Of a stretch of 33,192 nucleotides of DNA, positions 18,901-26,260 are shown in pieces; position 1 is the stretch's first letter, and every line of letters begins with the position of its first letter. Both the position numbers and the translations under genes were made by a program. The stretch lies in the NCBI GenBank assembly GCA_964356295.1, contig CAYHHE010000025.1, forward strand, positions 1 to 33,192, written 5' to 3'. Source of the stretch: CAVQGZ01 sp964356295 (GTDB lineage: Bacteria; Actinomycetota; Actinomycetes; Jiangellales; Jiangellaceae). A model generated the notes under the pieces. It was not told where the DNA came from. It saw nothing but the letters and a program-made list of their open reading frames with translations, and did not search any database.

Positions 18901-19997
18901 ACCTCGACGAGAGCCTGGAGGTGTTCGGCGTCGACGGCAGCCCGCTCGGCGAGCTGCTGCACGAGCCGGTCGGCGGGGGAGTTGTCTGGGAGATCGCTCC
19001 CGGCCGGGACGGCCCGCCCGACGCTGGCCCCCGCTACGGGCTCGCCGCGGCCCAGCAGCCGCTCGGCTCGTTCGCGGTCGGGCTGATCGCGGCCGACGCC
19101 GGCCACCGGGCCGGGCGACCGGCCGAGGACGAGTCGGCGCTGTCGGCGCTGCTGCGGGCCATCGACACCACGCTGTGGACCGTCGACACGTTCGCCGCGC
19201 TCGGCGCCGAGCACGTCGCCGGGCTCGTCGGGCGCCCCATCGCTGTCGTCCGGGCACAGCTACGGCTCGAGCTGCGCCCACCGGAAGACATCGACCTCAG
19301 CGACCCACAGCGGGCGGCCGAGTGGGACGCGGCCGAACGCGACCTGCAGGCGGTCGCCTTCCCGGTCCGGCTCGGTGAGCTGACCCGCACCGACGACGGC
19401 GTGCTCGGCTTCTTCGTCGACGACGACTTCAGCCGGTTCCGCCCGGTGGACAAGGCCGTCGCCGACCTGGCGCTCGACGCGGGGCGCAGCCGAGGACAGC
19501 TGGGCCTGCTCAAGCCCGGGGAGCCCTTGCCGCCGGCCACGGTCATCGACCACCCCTACGTGGTCGGCGCCCCCGGCTCCACCCTCGGCGACAGCGACAC
19601 CCTGCACCTGCACCTGGGCCAGACCGTGACGCTGACCGTGCTCATGCATCCGGGCGGCAAGGCGTTCCTGTCCAGCGGCATCCTGCCCCGCTCGTCCTTC
19701 GCCCTGGCCCGCGACTGGGTAGCACCCGGCCTCGGGCGCATCGCCCCGGCGCTGCGCACCGGACCGGTGCTCGTCGAGACCGACCTCGCCGCCCAGGGTC
19801 AGGTACGCCTGCCCAAGGTGTCGGTGTTCGGTGAGGACCAGGACTTCTGGTGGCGCGACACCCCGGGGAGCTGGCGCAACGACGCGATCCTCGCGGCAAC
19901 CCAGACGGCGCTGCTGCCGGACACACCGGCCCAGCTGCGCGACGGCTGGATCCGGGTGCGGCCCGCCACGCCCGAGGGATCCGAGACGACCCCATGA
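15945..19997 (+). CDS. Large uncharacterised operon protein (1350 aa)
   Basis: I do not recognise a characterised family. The ATG at 15945 sits in the ATGA overlap; the frame is open 57 nt further upstream but that would invade the previous gene. Notable blocks: GVHLHWAMPDALLRG near residues 98-112 followed by PPLPDRWVVLRLV; a low-complexity Gly/Thr/Ser/Arg linker around 465-505 that separates an N-terminal from a central part; SFSLVKGADPDPVGVTCWAQ near 726-745; a C-terminal beta domain with TLTVLMHPGGKAFLSSG near 1228-1244 and RLPKVSVFGEDQDFWWRDTP near 1288-1307. His, Trp and Asp residues cluster in the first block, but no known active site can be assigned. No signal peptide or membrane segment is present. 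The stop overlaps the next start. Confidence 0.85.
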   Translation: MSDIDPQRLRVAIGSKRFLAASRAHASIGEIATWDPQLVRELRLLVPIDVQALYVEPGGTEAMVRLPLLLADPTAPAGTDPDKAMPDLFDEGTPRPAGVHLHWAMPDALLRGRLTEQPDRTRNRLGLPPLPDRWVVLRLVPEVGRNQPHITGWVLEAERAAVVPLRDWSPGSPAAAAAEPTGVVLTPAELTGTVGGSAVWASVYDAVGNRFAFHDPLDDLDELAPNGVDQDAIAYLVAGWWQDPASDPLDSARSANSLSELLDTLRWRLLPDWGDARYLEEYNASLEAMRGPLGLTVQGRFTRREASRFSGPAAASTTSATGLEPSDHVLTARSDVVASSAYAIDAIHRYVSTPWHLRSCLLHGAVYGVPVRSTPKVDRRPPAKAARLALGEHDGDVLAALASVPSAPASQRRDTERLLEAFTAQRLNRIGTPEGIVEIEEVEHSRAFTSLPAGISGTDRFLQRAEPGRAGGSTLGPTSGSVGRGTTATRKGARTTGQVASAGSTSGSRLATDIFYAFDRHDLVVAAYDQILDHQWQRRPVTMAATEPRVVDRPAIRHSFPADPMVAVRGAGRSLRHANDGRASADGKLTCRWPTQVMDEAQGALKGSALVPTLDNGAVPPEILALAREVALHDPYHTSWLAAAAAPTIGLGTPTGVGVVRERLLAEAAIRFGADATYDGATAAFGTLGPAQPPVIGPGGEPAGGASAQPITQPRITAVQLSDRVHSFSLVKGADPDPVGVTCWAQPWVPLWLEWEVALTGPGTPSIDGWSLGTVDLEGAGRDGGALTTTEVRGRAILTAGAATTLRSAVVDWLAAEQARDDADPMASQATDEQEAALAALANAVTRSDVVTAALDGVRTQLLGIPYRDGVRRVANGSGSTEPTPLGPPTLLMAGSLRLSRARLVDAFGRVLDLPVDQVAVTVRDAVDDKPGALAVPPRLTRPARWQCRLVDAATVVGAEGVEARVDQVDATLQVNPVAGFLLPDHLDESLEVFGVDGSPLGELLHEPVGGGVVWEIAPGRDGPPDAGPRYGLAAAQQPLGSFAVGLIAADAGHRAGRPAEDESALSALLRAIDTTLWTVDTFAALGAEHVAGLVGRPIAVVRAQLRLELRPPEDIDLSDPQRAAEWDAAERDLQAVAFPVRLGELTRTDDGVLGFFVDDDFSRFRPVDKAVADLALDAGRSRGQLGLLKPGEPLPPATVIDHPYVVGAPGSTLGDSDTLHLHLGQTVTLTVLMHPGGKAFLSSGILPRSSFALARDWVAPGLGRIAPALRTGPVLVETDLAAQGQVRLPKVSVFGEDQDFWWRDTPGSWRNDAILAATQTALLPDTPAQLRDGWIRVRPATPEGSETTP

Positions 19998-22900
19998 GCC
20001 GCTACGACTGGCCGTACCAGCGCCGAGCCGTCGAGCGCGACGACGCGACCGGACGCGCGCGCTTCCTGACCCCACGCCGCACCGAGCTGGACATCACCGC
20101 CGCGCTCGCAGCGTCCCGCGGTGCCGGTGCGGGCACGGCCGGTCGCGGACCGGGTCGCGTGGGTGTCTTCGCGGCGGCCGACAGCCGGACCGATCTGTGG
20201 GTGCCGCTCGGGCCCAGCACTGTCGTCCACGGCCAGGCGGCGGGCAACCCGCGGGTCACCGGCCGCGTCCGCTGCCTGTTCGTCCACCCCGGCGGTCAGC
20301 GGCTGTACGCGGGCACCGCCAACGGCGGCATCTGGTACTCCCGCGACGGTGGCGAGTCCTGGCAGTCCATCGGTGGGCTGGCGCCCACCGCCACGCCGGG
20401 CATCGTCCGCCCCGCGCACCGGCACGCCTGCGGGGCCATCCTCGTCCTGCTCGACCAGGCGGCACCGGACGACGAGAGCAAGGACACCGTTCTCGTCGGC
20501 ACCGGGGAGATCACGCCGTCCACCTTCGCCCGCCCGGGAGCGAAGCTCGGCGGGATCGGCATGCTGGTCTCGACCGGCCCGGTGACCTCGCCCGACCCGG
20601 ACCCATGGGTGGAGGAAGCCCCCAACCTGCTCGAGAAGGGCGTCTACCGGCTGGCCGTCCAGCCCGGTGGCACGACGGTGGTCGCCGCCACATCCGCCGG
20701 GCTGGTCCAGCGACCGGCCGGTGCCGGGCAGGGCAGCGTCTGGGACCGCGTCGCCGGTAAGCCGTTCGGCGACCTCGACGCCATCGTCACCGACGTGCTG
20801 TGGACGCCAGCGGTCGCCGGCGGACCCCCGGCCCGGTTGTGGGCCTGGGTCAAGGGCGACAAGCAGGGCGGGCTGTGGGTCCGCGACGACGGCGACACCG
20901 ACTTCCGCAAGATCGACACCCCGCAGGCGGAGCGACGGCGCAGCGCTATCGCCGCCGCGACACCGCCGAGCACCCTGTACCTGGTCAACGACCAGGGAGA
21001 CGACGAACCACCGGCGCTGTTCCGCATCACCTCCCCGGCGGACCCGGCCGACCCGACCGCCGCGCAGGTGGCGGGCGTGCCGGACATGGTCGACAGCCAA
21101 GGCGGGTACGACCTGGCGATCGCGGTCGACCCGAACAACCCCGCCCAGGTCGTGCTCGGGGGCTCGGTCTTCGAGAGCCCGCCGGACGCGGCAGCCGTGA
21201 CCGGCCAGAACGTCAACGTGACCGGCGAGTCGTACCCGGAGGACGCGGCCATCTTCTCAGCGCAGGTCGGCCTGACCGCTGGAACCCTCACCTACGGCCA
21301 CGCGAGCCCACCGGTGCGGATCGGGGTGGGCTGCCACGCCGACGTCCACGACCTGCACTTCGCCGACGCGGGCAACCAGCTGTGGGCCGCCGGCGACGGC
21401 GGCGTCTTCCGATCGGTCTTCCCGCAGCAGAGCTCGGGCTTCGTCGCCCGCAACACCGGCATGGCGGTGATCCAGTCCAACTACGTCGCCGCCCACCCCA
21501 CCTGCGAGGGTCGGGTCGCGCTGGGCCTGCAGGACAACGGCGTCGTCGAGCGCGCCTCGTCGGCGGTGTGGCGGCACACGGGGGGCGGGGACGGTGGCGG
21601 CATCGCCTTCGACCCGCTGAACCCGACCCGCTACGTCCGGCAGTACTACGACGGGGACTGGACCTCCTCGGACGGCATGCAGTTCGACAAGCTGCTGTAC
21701 TTCCGCGTGGCGGCGGTGTGGAGCGAGCACGCGAACGCGAAGAAGGAGCGCAAGGCCGCTGCCTTCTACTCCACGGTGGCGACGATCGCGCACACCCGCG
21801 GCGCCGCTGCCTCGCCCACGCACACCCAGGTGCTGATCGGCACCACGCGCGTCTGGTACAGCGAGGACTGGGGGGCGACCTGGGACACCTTGCCGACCGG
21901 CACGGACCCGATCACCGCGGCCACGTTCGACGCCCGTCAGGACGACTTCGGCCACCCGATCACCGTCTGCAAGTGGGCGACCTCCGACGTCGCCTGGATC
22001 CTCGGCGACAGCAAGCTGGAGCGCCTGGTGCGGGTTGCGGACAGCGACGCCCGTGGCGGGCCCGGGTCCTGGAGCCCCGACGTCGTGCTCGACAAGACCC
22101 GCAAACCCAAGAAGGGCTCGACCAGCTCCACCGGACCGATCCTCGGGGCGGTCATCTGGACCGACGTGGAGCCGAACCTCGACGCCCCCGGGGCGCTCCA
22201 CGGGCCCAAGGGGGCCGCCTACCTCGGTGCTCTCGGCGACCCCGACGACCCGGCCGTCGACACGCTGTGGTGGTTCGACGGGACCAGCACATGGCACCCA
22301 ACGGGCCTGCGCGCGCAGGTGCAGGCACCGGTGACCGCGGTGCGCTGCGACCCGCAGCGTCCAGACGACGTCTACGTCGGCACCACCATCGGGGTCTGGC
22401 ACGGGACGCGCCATCTGGGTGACCCGCCGCGGTGGGACTGGCGACCCCTGCTCAACGGGCTCCCCGAGGCGACGGTGGAGGACCTGGCCCTGTTCGAGGA
22501 CGGTGACCTGCGGCTGCTGCGCGCGGCCATCTCCGCTCGCGGCCTGTGGGAGGTGCGGCTGGGTCAGGACGCGGTGGACCTCACCTACCTGCGGGCCCAC
22601 GACGACGACCTGCGCTACCGGGACCGCGCGATGCAGACCCAGCGCGACCTGAGCACGCCCAGGTCGTGGCACGGCAGCCCGGACATCAGGCCCAGGGTCA
22701 CGCCGCTGCCGATCCCGGTACTCGTTGGAACCCTGACGCTCGTGTCGCCCGGGCCCCCGCAGCGCCTACGTCGCTTCCAGGCCGCGTTGCGTTCGTTCTT
22801 CGGCGACGACCGCGTCCGGGCCACCGGCGAGTGGGACCTGTACTTCGAGGACGTGCTGCGTGACCTGGGCGCCCCCACGCACCCGGTCACCGGACACGTG

Positions 22901-23560
22901 CAGATCGACGCCGGCTTCTGGGCGACGGTGATGGTCGCGCCGCACGCCACCCGGGAGCCGTGGGCCACCGCGGCCGAGCCCGATCGGCTCCCGACGGAGG
23001 CCGACCTGATCGACTACACACCCAAGATCGACGAGGGCCCGGCCGACAGCGTGTCCCAGGTGGTCAGCGCGGTGCCGCACAAGGTCGACGTGGTCGTGCA
23101 CCACCGGGGGCTCGACCCACGGCCCGCCGCCGACGTCCGGGTCACGTTGCTGCGCTGGACGCGGCTGCCCGCCGACCCGGTCCCGCGCCGCGACGACCCC
23201 GCCACCTGGTTCGCCGGCTCGGTTCCGTGGGCGGCGGCGGTGGACGAGGTGCTCAACTCCTCGGCAGGCACCACGACGCGGACCTTCGCGGGAGGCTGGC
23301 GCTTCGTCGGCACCAACGCCGCCACCCGCCGCAAGACGCTGACCGGGCCTGCCCTGCGCAGCGACACGTCCGGGGTGGTGACGTTCGACCTGGACCTCAG
23401 CCCGTTCCGACCCAACACGGTGATGCTGCTGGCCGCCGTCATCCGCGCGGGTGGTGACAGCGCTCTGGCGTCCAAGCCGGCGCCGCGGCTGGTGCTGGCG
23501 GACCTGGCCCTGGAGGACCCGCACGTGGCGGTCCGGTCGCTGGTGATCGTGAGGCCCTGA
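19994..23560 (+). CDS. BNR/sortilin-like beta-propeller protein (1188 aa)
   Basis: Residues ~75-865 show propeller-type blades of the BNR/VPS10 (sortilin, exo-sialidase-like) style: YAGTANGGIWYSRDGGESW near 105-123, a degenerate LWAAGDGGVFRSVF blade near 463, VLIGTTRVWYSEDWGATWDT near 613-632 and VYVGTTIGVWHG near 793. The two Asp-box-like S-x-D-x-G-x-x-W turns are clear. A linker rich in Arg and Asp (YLRAHDDDLRYRDRA) follows near 866-880. Residues ~1025-1188 look like a CARDB/Ig-type beta-sandwich (HKVDVVVHHRGLDPRPAADV). No sialidase catalytic Arg triad is identifiable and there is no signal peptide. Proteins of this shape usually bind proteins or glycans, so a recognition role for the complex is plausible (inference). 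It is the last gene of the coupled unit. Confidence 0.85.
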   Translation: MSRYDWPYQRRAVERDDATGRARFLTPRRTELDITAALAASRGAGAGTAGRGPGRVGVFAAADSRTDLWVPLGPSTVVHGQAAGNPRVTGRVRCLFVHPGGQRLYAGTANGGIWYSRDGGESWQSIGGLAPTATPGIVRPAHRHACGAILVLLDQAAPDDESKDTVLVGTGEITPSTFARPGAKLGGIGMLVSTGPVTSPDPDPWVEEAPNLLEKGVYRLAVQPGGTTVVAATSAGLVQRPAGAGQGSVWDRVAGKPFGDLDAIVTDVLWTPAVAGGPPARLWAWVKGDKQGGLWVRDDGDTDFRKIDTPQAERRRSAIAAATPPSTLYLVNDQGDDEPPALFRITSPADPADPTAAQVAGVPDMVDSQGGYDLAIAVDPNNPAQVVLGGSVFESPPDAAAVTGQNVNVTGESYPEDAAIFSAQVGLTAGTLTYGHASPPVRIGVGCHADVHDLHFADAGNQLWAAGDGGVFRSVFPQQSSGFVARNTGMAVIQSNYVAAHPTCEGRVALGLQDNGVVERASSAVWRHTGGGDGGGIAFDPLNPTRYVRQYYDGDWTSSDGMQFDKLLYFRVAAVWSEHANAKKERKAAAFYSTVATIAHTRGAAASPTHTQVLIGTTRVWYSEDWGATWDTLPTGTDPITAATFDARQDDFGHPITVCKWATSDVAWILGDSKLERLVRVADSDARGGPGSWSPDVVLDKTRKPKKGSTSSTGPILGAVIWTDVEPNLDAPGALHGPKGAAYLGALGDPDDPAVDTLWWFDGTSTWHPTGLRAQVQAPVTAVRCDPQRPDDVYVGTTIGVWHGTRHLGDPPRWDWRPLLNGLPEATVEDLALFEDGDLRLLRAAISARGLWEVRLGQDAVDLTYLRAHDDDLRYRDRAMQTQRDLSTPRSWHGSPDIRPRVTPLPIPVLVGTLTLVSPGPPQRLRRFQAALRSFFGDDRVRATGEWDLYFEDVLRDLGAPTHPVTGHVQIDAGFWATVMVAPHATREPWATAAEPDRLPTEADLIDYTPKIDEGPADSVSQVVSAVPHKVDVVVHHRGLDPRPAADVRVTLLRWTRLPADPVPRRDDPATWFAGSVPWAAAVDEVLNSSAGTTTRTFAGGWRFVGTNAATRRKTLTGPALRSDTSGVVTFDLDLSPFRPNTVMLLAAVIRAGGDSALASKPAPRLVLADLALEDPHVAVRSLVIVRP

Positions 23561-23587
23561 CGCGCTCCCCCGGGGGCTTGTGTCAGG
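23556..23587. terminator. Candidate bidirectional terminator at convergent ends
   Basis: Arms CCTGAC (23556-23561) and GTCAGG (23582-23587) flank a loop containing CCCCCGGGGG (23567-23576). The structure spans the 30-bp gap between the end of the six-gene unit and the convergent DUF3592 gene. There is no U-tract, as is common in actinomycetes. Confidence 0.4.
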
Positions 23588-23590
23588 CGC

Positions 23591-23989
23591 TCATCGGGCC
23601 GTTGTGCGCGCGCGCCGCCAGGTGACCCAGGCGGTGCCGACGGCCACCGTGAAGCCGATCAGCAGCAGCGTCGCGGCCGGGCTGGACACGCGGTAGTTCT
23701 CCATGGCCACCTGGGACGGGTCGCTGGGCTGGTAGCGCACGAACACCCCGGCCCCGACCGGGGGGAGCCCGGCGAGCAGGCTGGTCGTGGCCGTGACCCG
23801 CTGACCGTCCCGGGTGGTGAACCGGACGGTGATCTCCGGCGGGTCGCCGTCGGTGGACTCGGTCACCTCGGCCAGCGTCTTCTGGCCGGTGAGGACGAGC
23901 CGGTTCGGGCCGACGTAGACCGTGCCGGCAGCGATCAGCAGCACGACCGCCAGCGCGACGAGCAGCCATCCGCGGCTCCGGGCGCTCAC
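23591..23989 (-). CDS. DUF3592-like two-helix membrane protein (132 aa)
   Basis: Hydrophobic helices occur at residues ~7-25 and ~104-124, with an extracytoplasmic beta-rich domain between them. That domain contains LAEVTESTDGDPPEITVRFT and PPVGAGVFVRYQPSDPSQV, the usual layout of DUF3592 proteins, in which a converted sequence such as VRYxPxDP is typical. Function in the family is unknown. The GTG at 23989 overlaps the TGA of the upstream decarboxylase (GTGA), so the two are translationally coupled; a longer open frame upstream is only a shadow of the decarboxylase. It is transcribed toward and convergent with the large six-gene unit. Confidence 0.8.
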   Translation of the reverse strand: MSARSRGWLLVALAVVLLIAAGTVYVGPNRLVLTGQKTLAEVTESTDGDPPEITVRFTTRDGQRVTATTSLLAGLPPVGAGVFVRYQPSDPSQVAMENYRVSSPAATLLLIGFTVAVGTAWVTWRRARTTAR

Positions 23990-25420
23990 GTCGGACCGCC
24001 CTCGGCGTCGATGAGGTGCCACAGCCGCTCGACGTGCTCCTCGCGTGTCGTGGTCGCGCCGATCGACACCCGGATGACCGCGGTGTCGTCGATGACCGAG
24101 GGGGTGACGTGGGAGTGCCCGGAGGCGTTGACGGCCGCCGCCAGGCGCCGGGTCGCCTCGTCGCCGCCGACGTGCCGGAAGGTCACCAGCGCCAGCGGGG
24201 TCGGGGCGACCACGACGAATCGAGGGTCGGCGTCCAGCCGCGTGGCCAGGTCCTGCGCCCACCGGATGTGCTCGCGGATGGCCTGCCGGATACCCGAGGC
24301 GCCGTAGGTGCGCAGCACGAACCACAGCTTGAGCGCGCGGAACCGTCGCCCGAGCGGGACGTGCCAGTCCCGGTAGTCCAGCACCGCACCGGACTCGCTG
24401 GCCTCGTTGCGCAGGTACGGCGGCAGGATCGACAGCGTCTGCAGCAGGGGCGCGCGGTCAGCGACGTAGAACACGTTGCAGTCGAAGTTGACGAACATCC
24501 ACTTGTGCGGGTTGAACGTGTAGCTGTCGACCAGGTCGATGCCGTCCTGCAGCCCACGAAGCTCCGGGCAGATCATCGCCGANNNNNNNNNNNNNNNNNN
24601 NNNNNNNNNNNNNNNNNNNNNNNNNNNNNNNNNNNNNNNNNNNNNNNNNNNNNNNNNNNNNNNNNNNNNNNNNNNNNNNNNNGGCGATGGCCCGGACCGG
24701 GTCCACGGCCGTGGTGCCGGTCGTCCCGATCGTCGACACGACGGCTGCGGCGGTGAGCCCGGCCCGGACGTCGGCGTCGATCGCGGCCGACAGGGCGTCC
24801 GCACGCATCGCGTACTGCTCGTCCACCTCGATGGTGCGCAGGTGCCGGTAGCCGGCCACCCGGGCGCCCTTCTCCACCGAGGAGTGGGCCTGCGTCGAGG
24901 TGTAGACGACGAGGTCGTCGGTGGCTGCGCGGGTACTGGCCTGCTGGCGGGCGACGACCAGGGCGGTGTGCGTGGAGTCCGACGCGCTCATCTGGATGAC
25001 CCCGCCCCCGGGCCCGCTGCTGCGCCACGACTCGGGCAGCCCGAGCAGGTCCACCAGCCAGTCCAGGACGTGGGCCTCGATCTCGGTGGCCGCGGGGCTG
25101 GTCGCCCACAACATGCCCTGCTGGCCCAGGCCGGCGGCCACGAGCTCGGCGAGCACGGACGGCAGCGAGGCGTTCGCCGGGAAGTAGGCGAACCAGCCGG
25201 GCGCCTGCCAGTGCGTCAGCCCGTCCATCACCACCCGGTCGAGGTCGGCGATCACCTCCTCGAAGGGCTCAGGCTCCTCCGGGGCGTGCTCGGGCAGCCG
25301 GGAGCGGACCTCGCCGGGGGCGACCGAGGGGAGGATCCGGCGGTGCTCGAGGGACTCCCAGTAGTCCGCGACCCAGTCGACGAGCCGGTAGCCGTAGGTC
25401 CGGAACTCCTGCGGAGTCAT
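23986..25420 (-). CDS. PLP-dependent group II amino-acid decarboxylase, with assembly gap
   Basis: This resembles aromatic-L-amino-acid/tyrosine decarboxylases: N-terminal MTPQEFRTYGYRLVDWVADY, substrate-pocket HWQAPGWFAYFPANAS near 85-100, GVIQMSASDS near 144, and the PLP lysine in FNPHKW (codon at 24502-24504). The reaction expected is decarboxylation of an L-amino acid to an amine and CO2; the substrate cannot be told from sequence. A run of 100 N at 24583-24682 removes the stretch between DPVRAIA and SAMICPE. By family alignment this should be about 18 residues and contain HVDAAxAG, whose Asp pairs with the PLP pyridine nitrogen. The two flanks are each in frame (246 codons before, 198 residues after), but 100 is not a multiple of three, so the N count is a placeholder. 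The ATG at 25420 is used; a GTG at 25432 is possible. Confidence 0.9.
24583..24682. other. Assembly gap of 100 N
   Basis: Exactly 100 undetermined bases lie inside the decarboxylase gene. The round number and the frame mismatch across it indicate a scaffold placeholder, not a measured length. About 54 nt would restore the gene. Confidence 0.97.
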
Positions 25421-25496
25421 CGGGGACGGCACGGCACGGACGCTACCTTCGTACCGTCCCGGTGAGCCCGGTCGGCCCACCGCGGGCCGGCGTCGG

Positions 25497-25754
25497 TCAG
25501 GCGCCGAGCTCGCCCGCGTAGTCGATGTAGCGCTGCTTGGCCTCGTCCGACGACAGCCCCTTGACCTTGCTCCAGGCCTCGTACTTCGCCCGGCCGACCA
25601 TGTCGAACATGCCCGGCTTCTTGCCCGAGACGTCACCGGCCGTCGCCTGCTTGTACAGGGCGTACAGGTTCAGCTTGGCCTCGTTGCCGGGGTCTGCGGC
25701 CAGTGCCGTGACGTCGGCCTGCGCCTGCGTGAAGGCAGCGTCCAGATCGCTCAT
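25497..25754 (-). CDS. Acyl-CoA-binding protein (85 aa)
   Basis: This is a full-length ACBP four-helix bundle. It carries the family signature LYALYKQATAGDV at residues ~30-42, KPGMFDMVGRAKYEAWSKVKG at ~46-66, and a C-terminal YIDYAGEL. The Tyr and Lys residues of YKQAT and AKYEAW are those that bind the CoA phosphate and adenine in the family. It holds medium- and long-chain acyl-CoA esters in the cytoplasm. The ATG at 25754 is preceded by GGAGGG on the minus strand. It is the first gene of a minus-strand cluster, 76 bp upstream of the PLP decarboxylase, and could share its promoter; why an acyl-CoA carrier sits with an amine-forming enzyme is not obvious. It is divergent from the SpoIIAA-like gene with 131 bp between. 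Confidence 0.95.
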   Translation of the reverse strand: MSDLDAAFTQAQADVTALAADPGNEAKLNLYALYKQATAGDVSGKKPGMFDMVGRAKYEAWSKVKGLSSDEAKQRYIDYAGELGA

Positions 25755-25885
25755 GACCGTCCCTCCTCGTGCTCGCCGTCTCAAGCACCCGGGACGAGCC
25801 TAGGGGCACCGGGGGTGTCGCGATCCAGGGGTGCCGGGGACTACCCTCAGTCTCTTCTCCAGTCGCTGGGAGGGCATGGCCTTCG

Positions 25886-26242
25886 ATGATCGAACTCGTC
25901 GACGACGTCCCCCACGGGGTCTTCGGCCTGCGCGCCGGTGGCTTGGTCACGCCGGACGAGTACTCCGCCGTCGTGCGGCCCGCGCTGGCCGACTGGCTGG
26001 CGGGCTCGGACTCGCTGCGGGTGCTGGCCATCATCGAGCACGACTTCGCCTACGAGGACGGGGACTGGCACAGCGCGGCCGACGGTGTCCTGCAGCGTCC
26101 GGAGTGGCAGCGGCTCGGCGTGGTGACCGACGCCGGCTGGCTGCGGCGCATGGCTCCGTTCGCCGGCTTCTTCGTCCCCGTCCGGCTGCGCGCCTTCCGG
26201 ATGAACAAGCTGCACCACGCCAAGGACTGGGTGGTGGGCTGA
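25886..26242 (+). CDS. SpoIIAA/STAS-like protein (118 aa)
   Basis: The sequence fits the SpoIIAA-like (STAS/SEC14 superfamily) family PF11964: an N-terminal HGVFGLRAGGLVTPDEYS strand-turn-helix, then LRVLAIIEHDF at ~44-54, GVVTDAGWLRRMAPF at ~78-92 and FRMNKLHHAKDWV at the C-terminus, where the family ends in a helix after F-x-x-x-E/K. These are small cytoplasmic or peripheral proteins proposed to bind lipids or partners. The ATG at 25886 is chosen because GGGAGG lies upstream and the longer frame has no family similarity. It is convergent with the DyP gene (18 bp) and divergent from the ACBP gene. Confidence 0.85.
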   Translation: MIELVDDVPHGVFGLRAGGLVTPDEYSAVVRPALADWLAGSDSLRVLAIIEHDFAYEDGDWHSAADGVLQRPEWQRLGVVTDAGWLRRMAPFAGFFVPVRLRAFRMNKLHHAKDWVVG

Positions 26243-26260
26243 CTGGGGGCGTCGCGTGCC

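Noticed and set aside
16872..19214. A 780-codon minus-strand open frame opposite the 1350-aa gene
   Set aside because: Composition is that of a shadow frame, there is no ribosome binding site, and the plus-strand gene is coupled to both neighbours.
19994..22570. Active sialidase
   Set aside because: Asp-box-like turns are present, but the catalytic Arg triad, Tyr/Glu pair and RIP motif are not identifiable.
2537..23560. Contractile injection system (eCIS) or prophage tail cluster
   Set aside because: No sheath, tube, baseplate, LysM, tape-measure, AAA ATPase, holin, integrase or terminase signature is present. Only size and propeller content are reminiscent.
2537..23560. Polyketide or nonribosomal peptide megasynthase
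   Set aside because: The giant frames lack ketosynthase, acyltransferase, adenylation, condensation and carrier-protein motifs.
23986..25420. Decarboxylase as a frameshifted pseudogene
   Set aside because: The only disruption is the N run; both flanks are clean and codon-aligned, so an assembly gap explains it.
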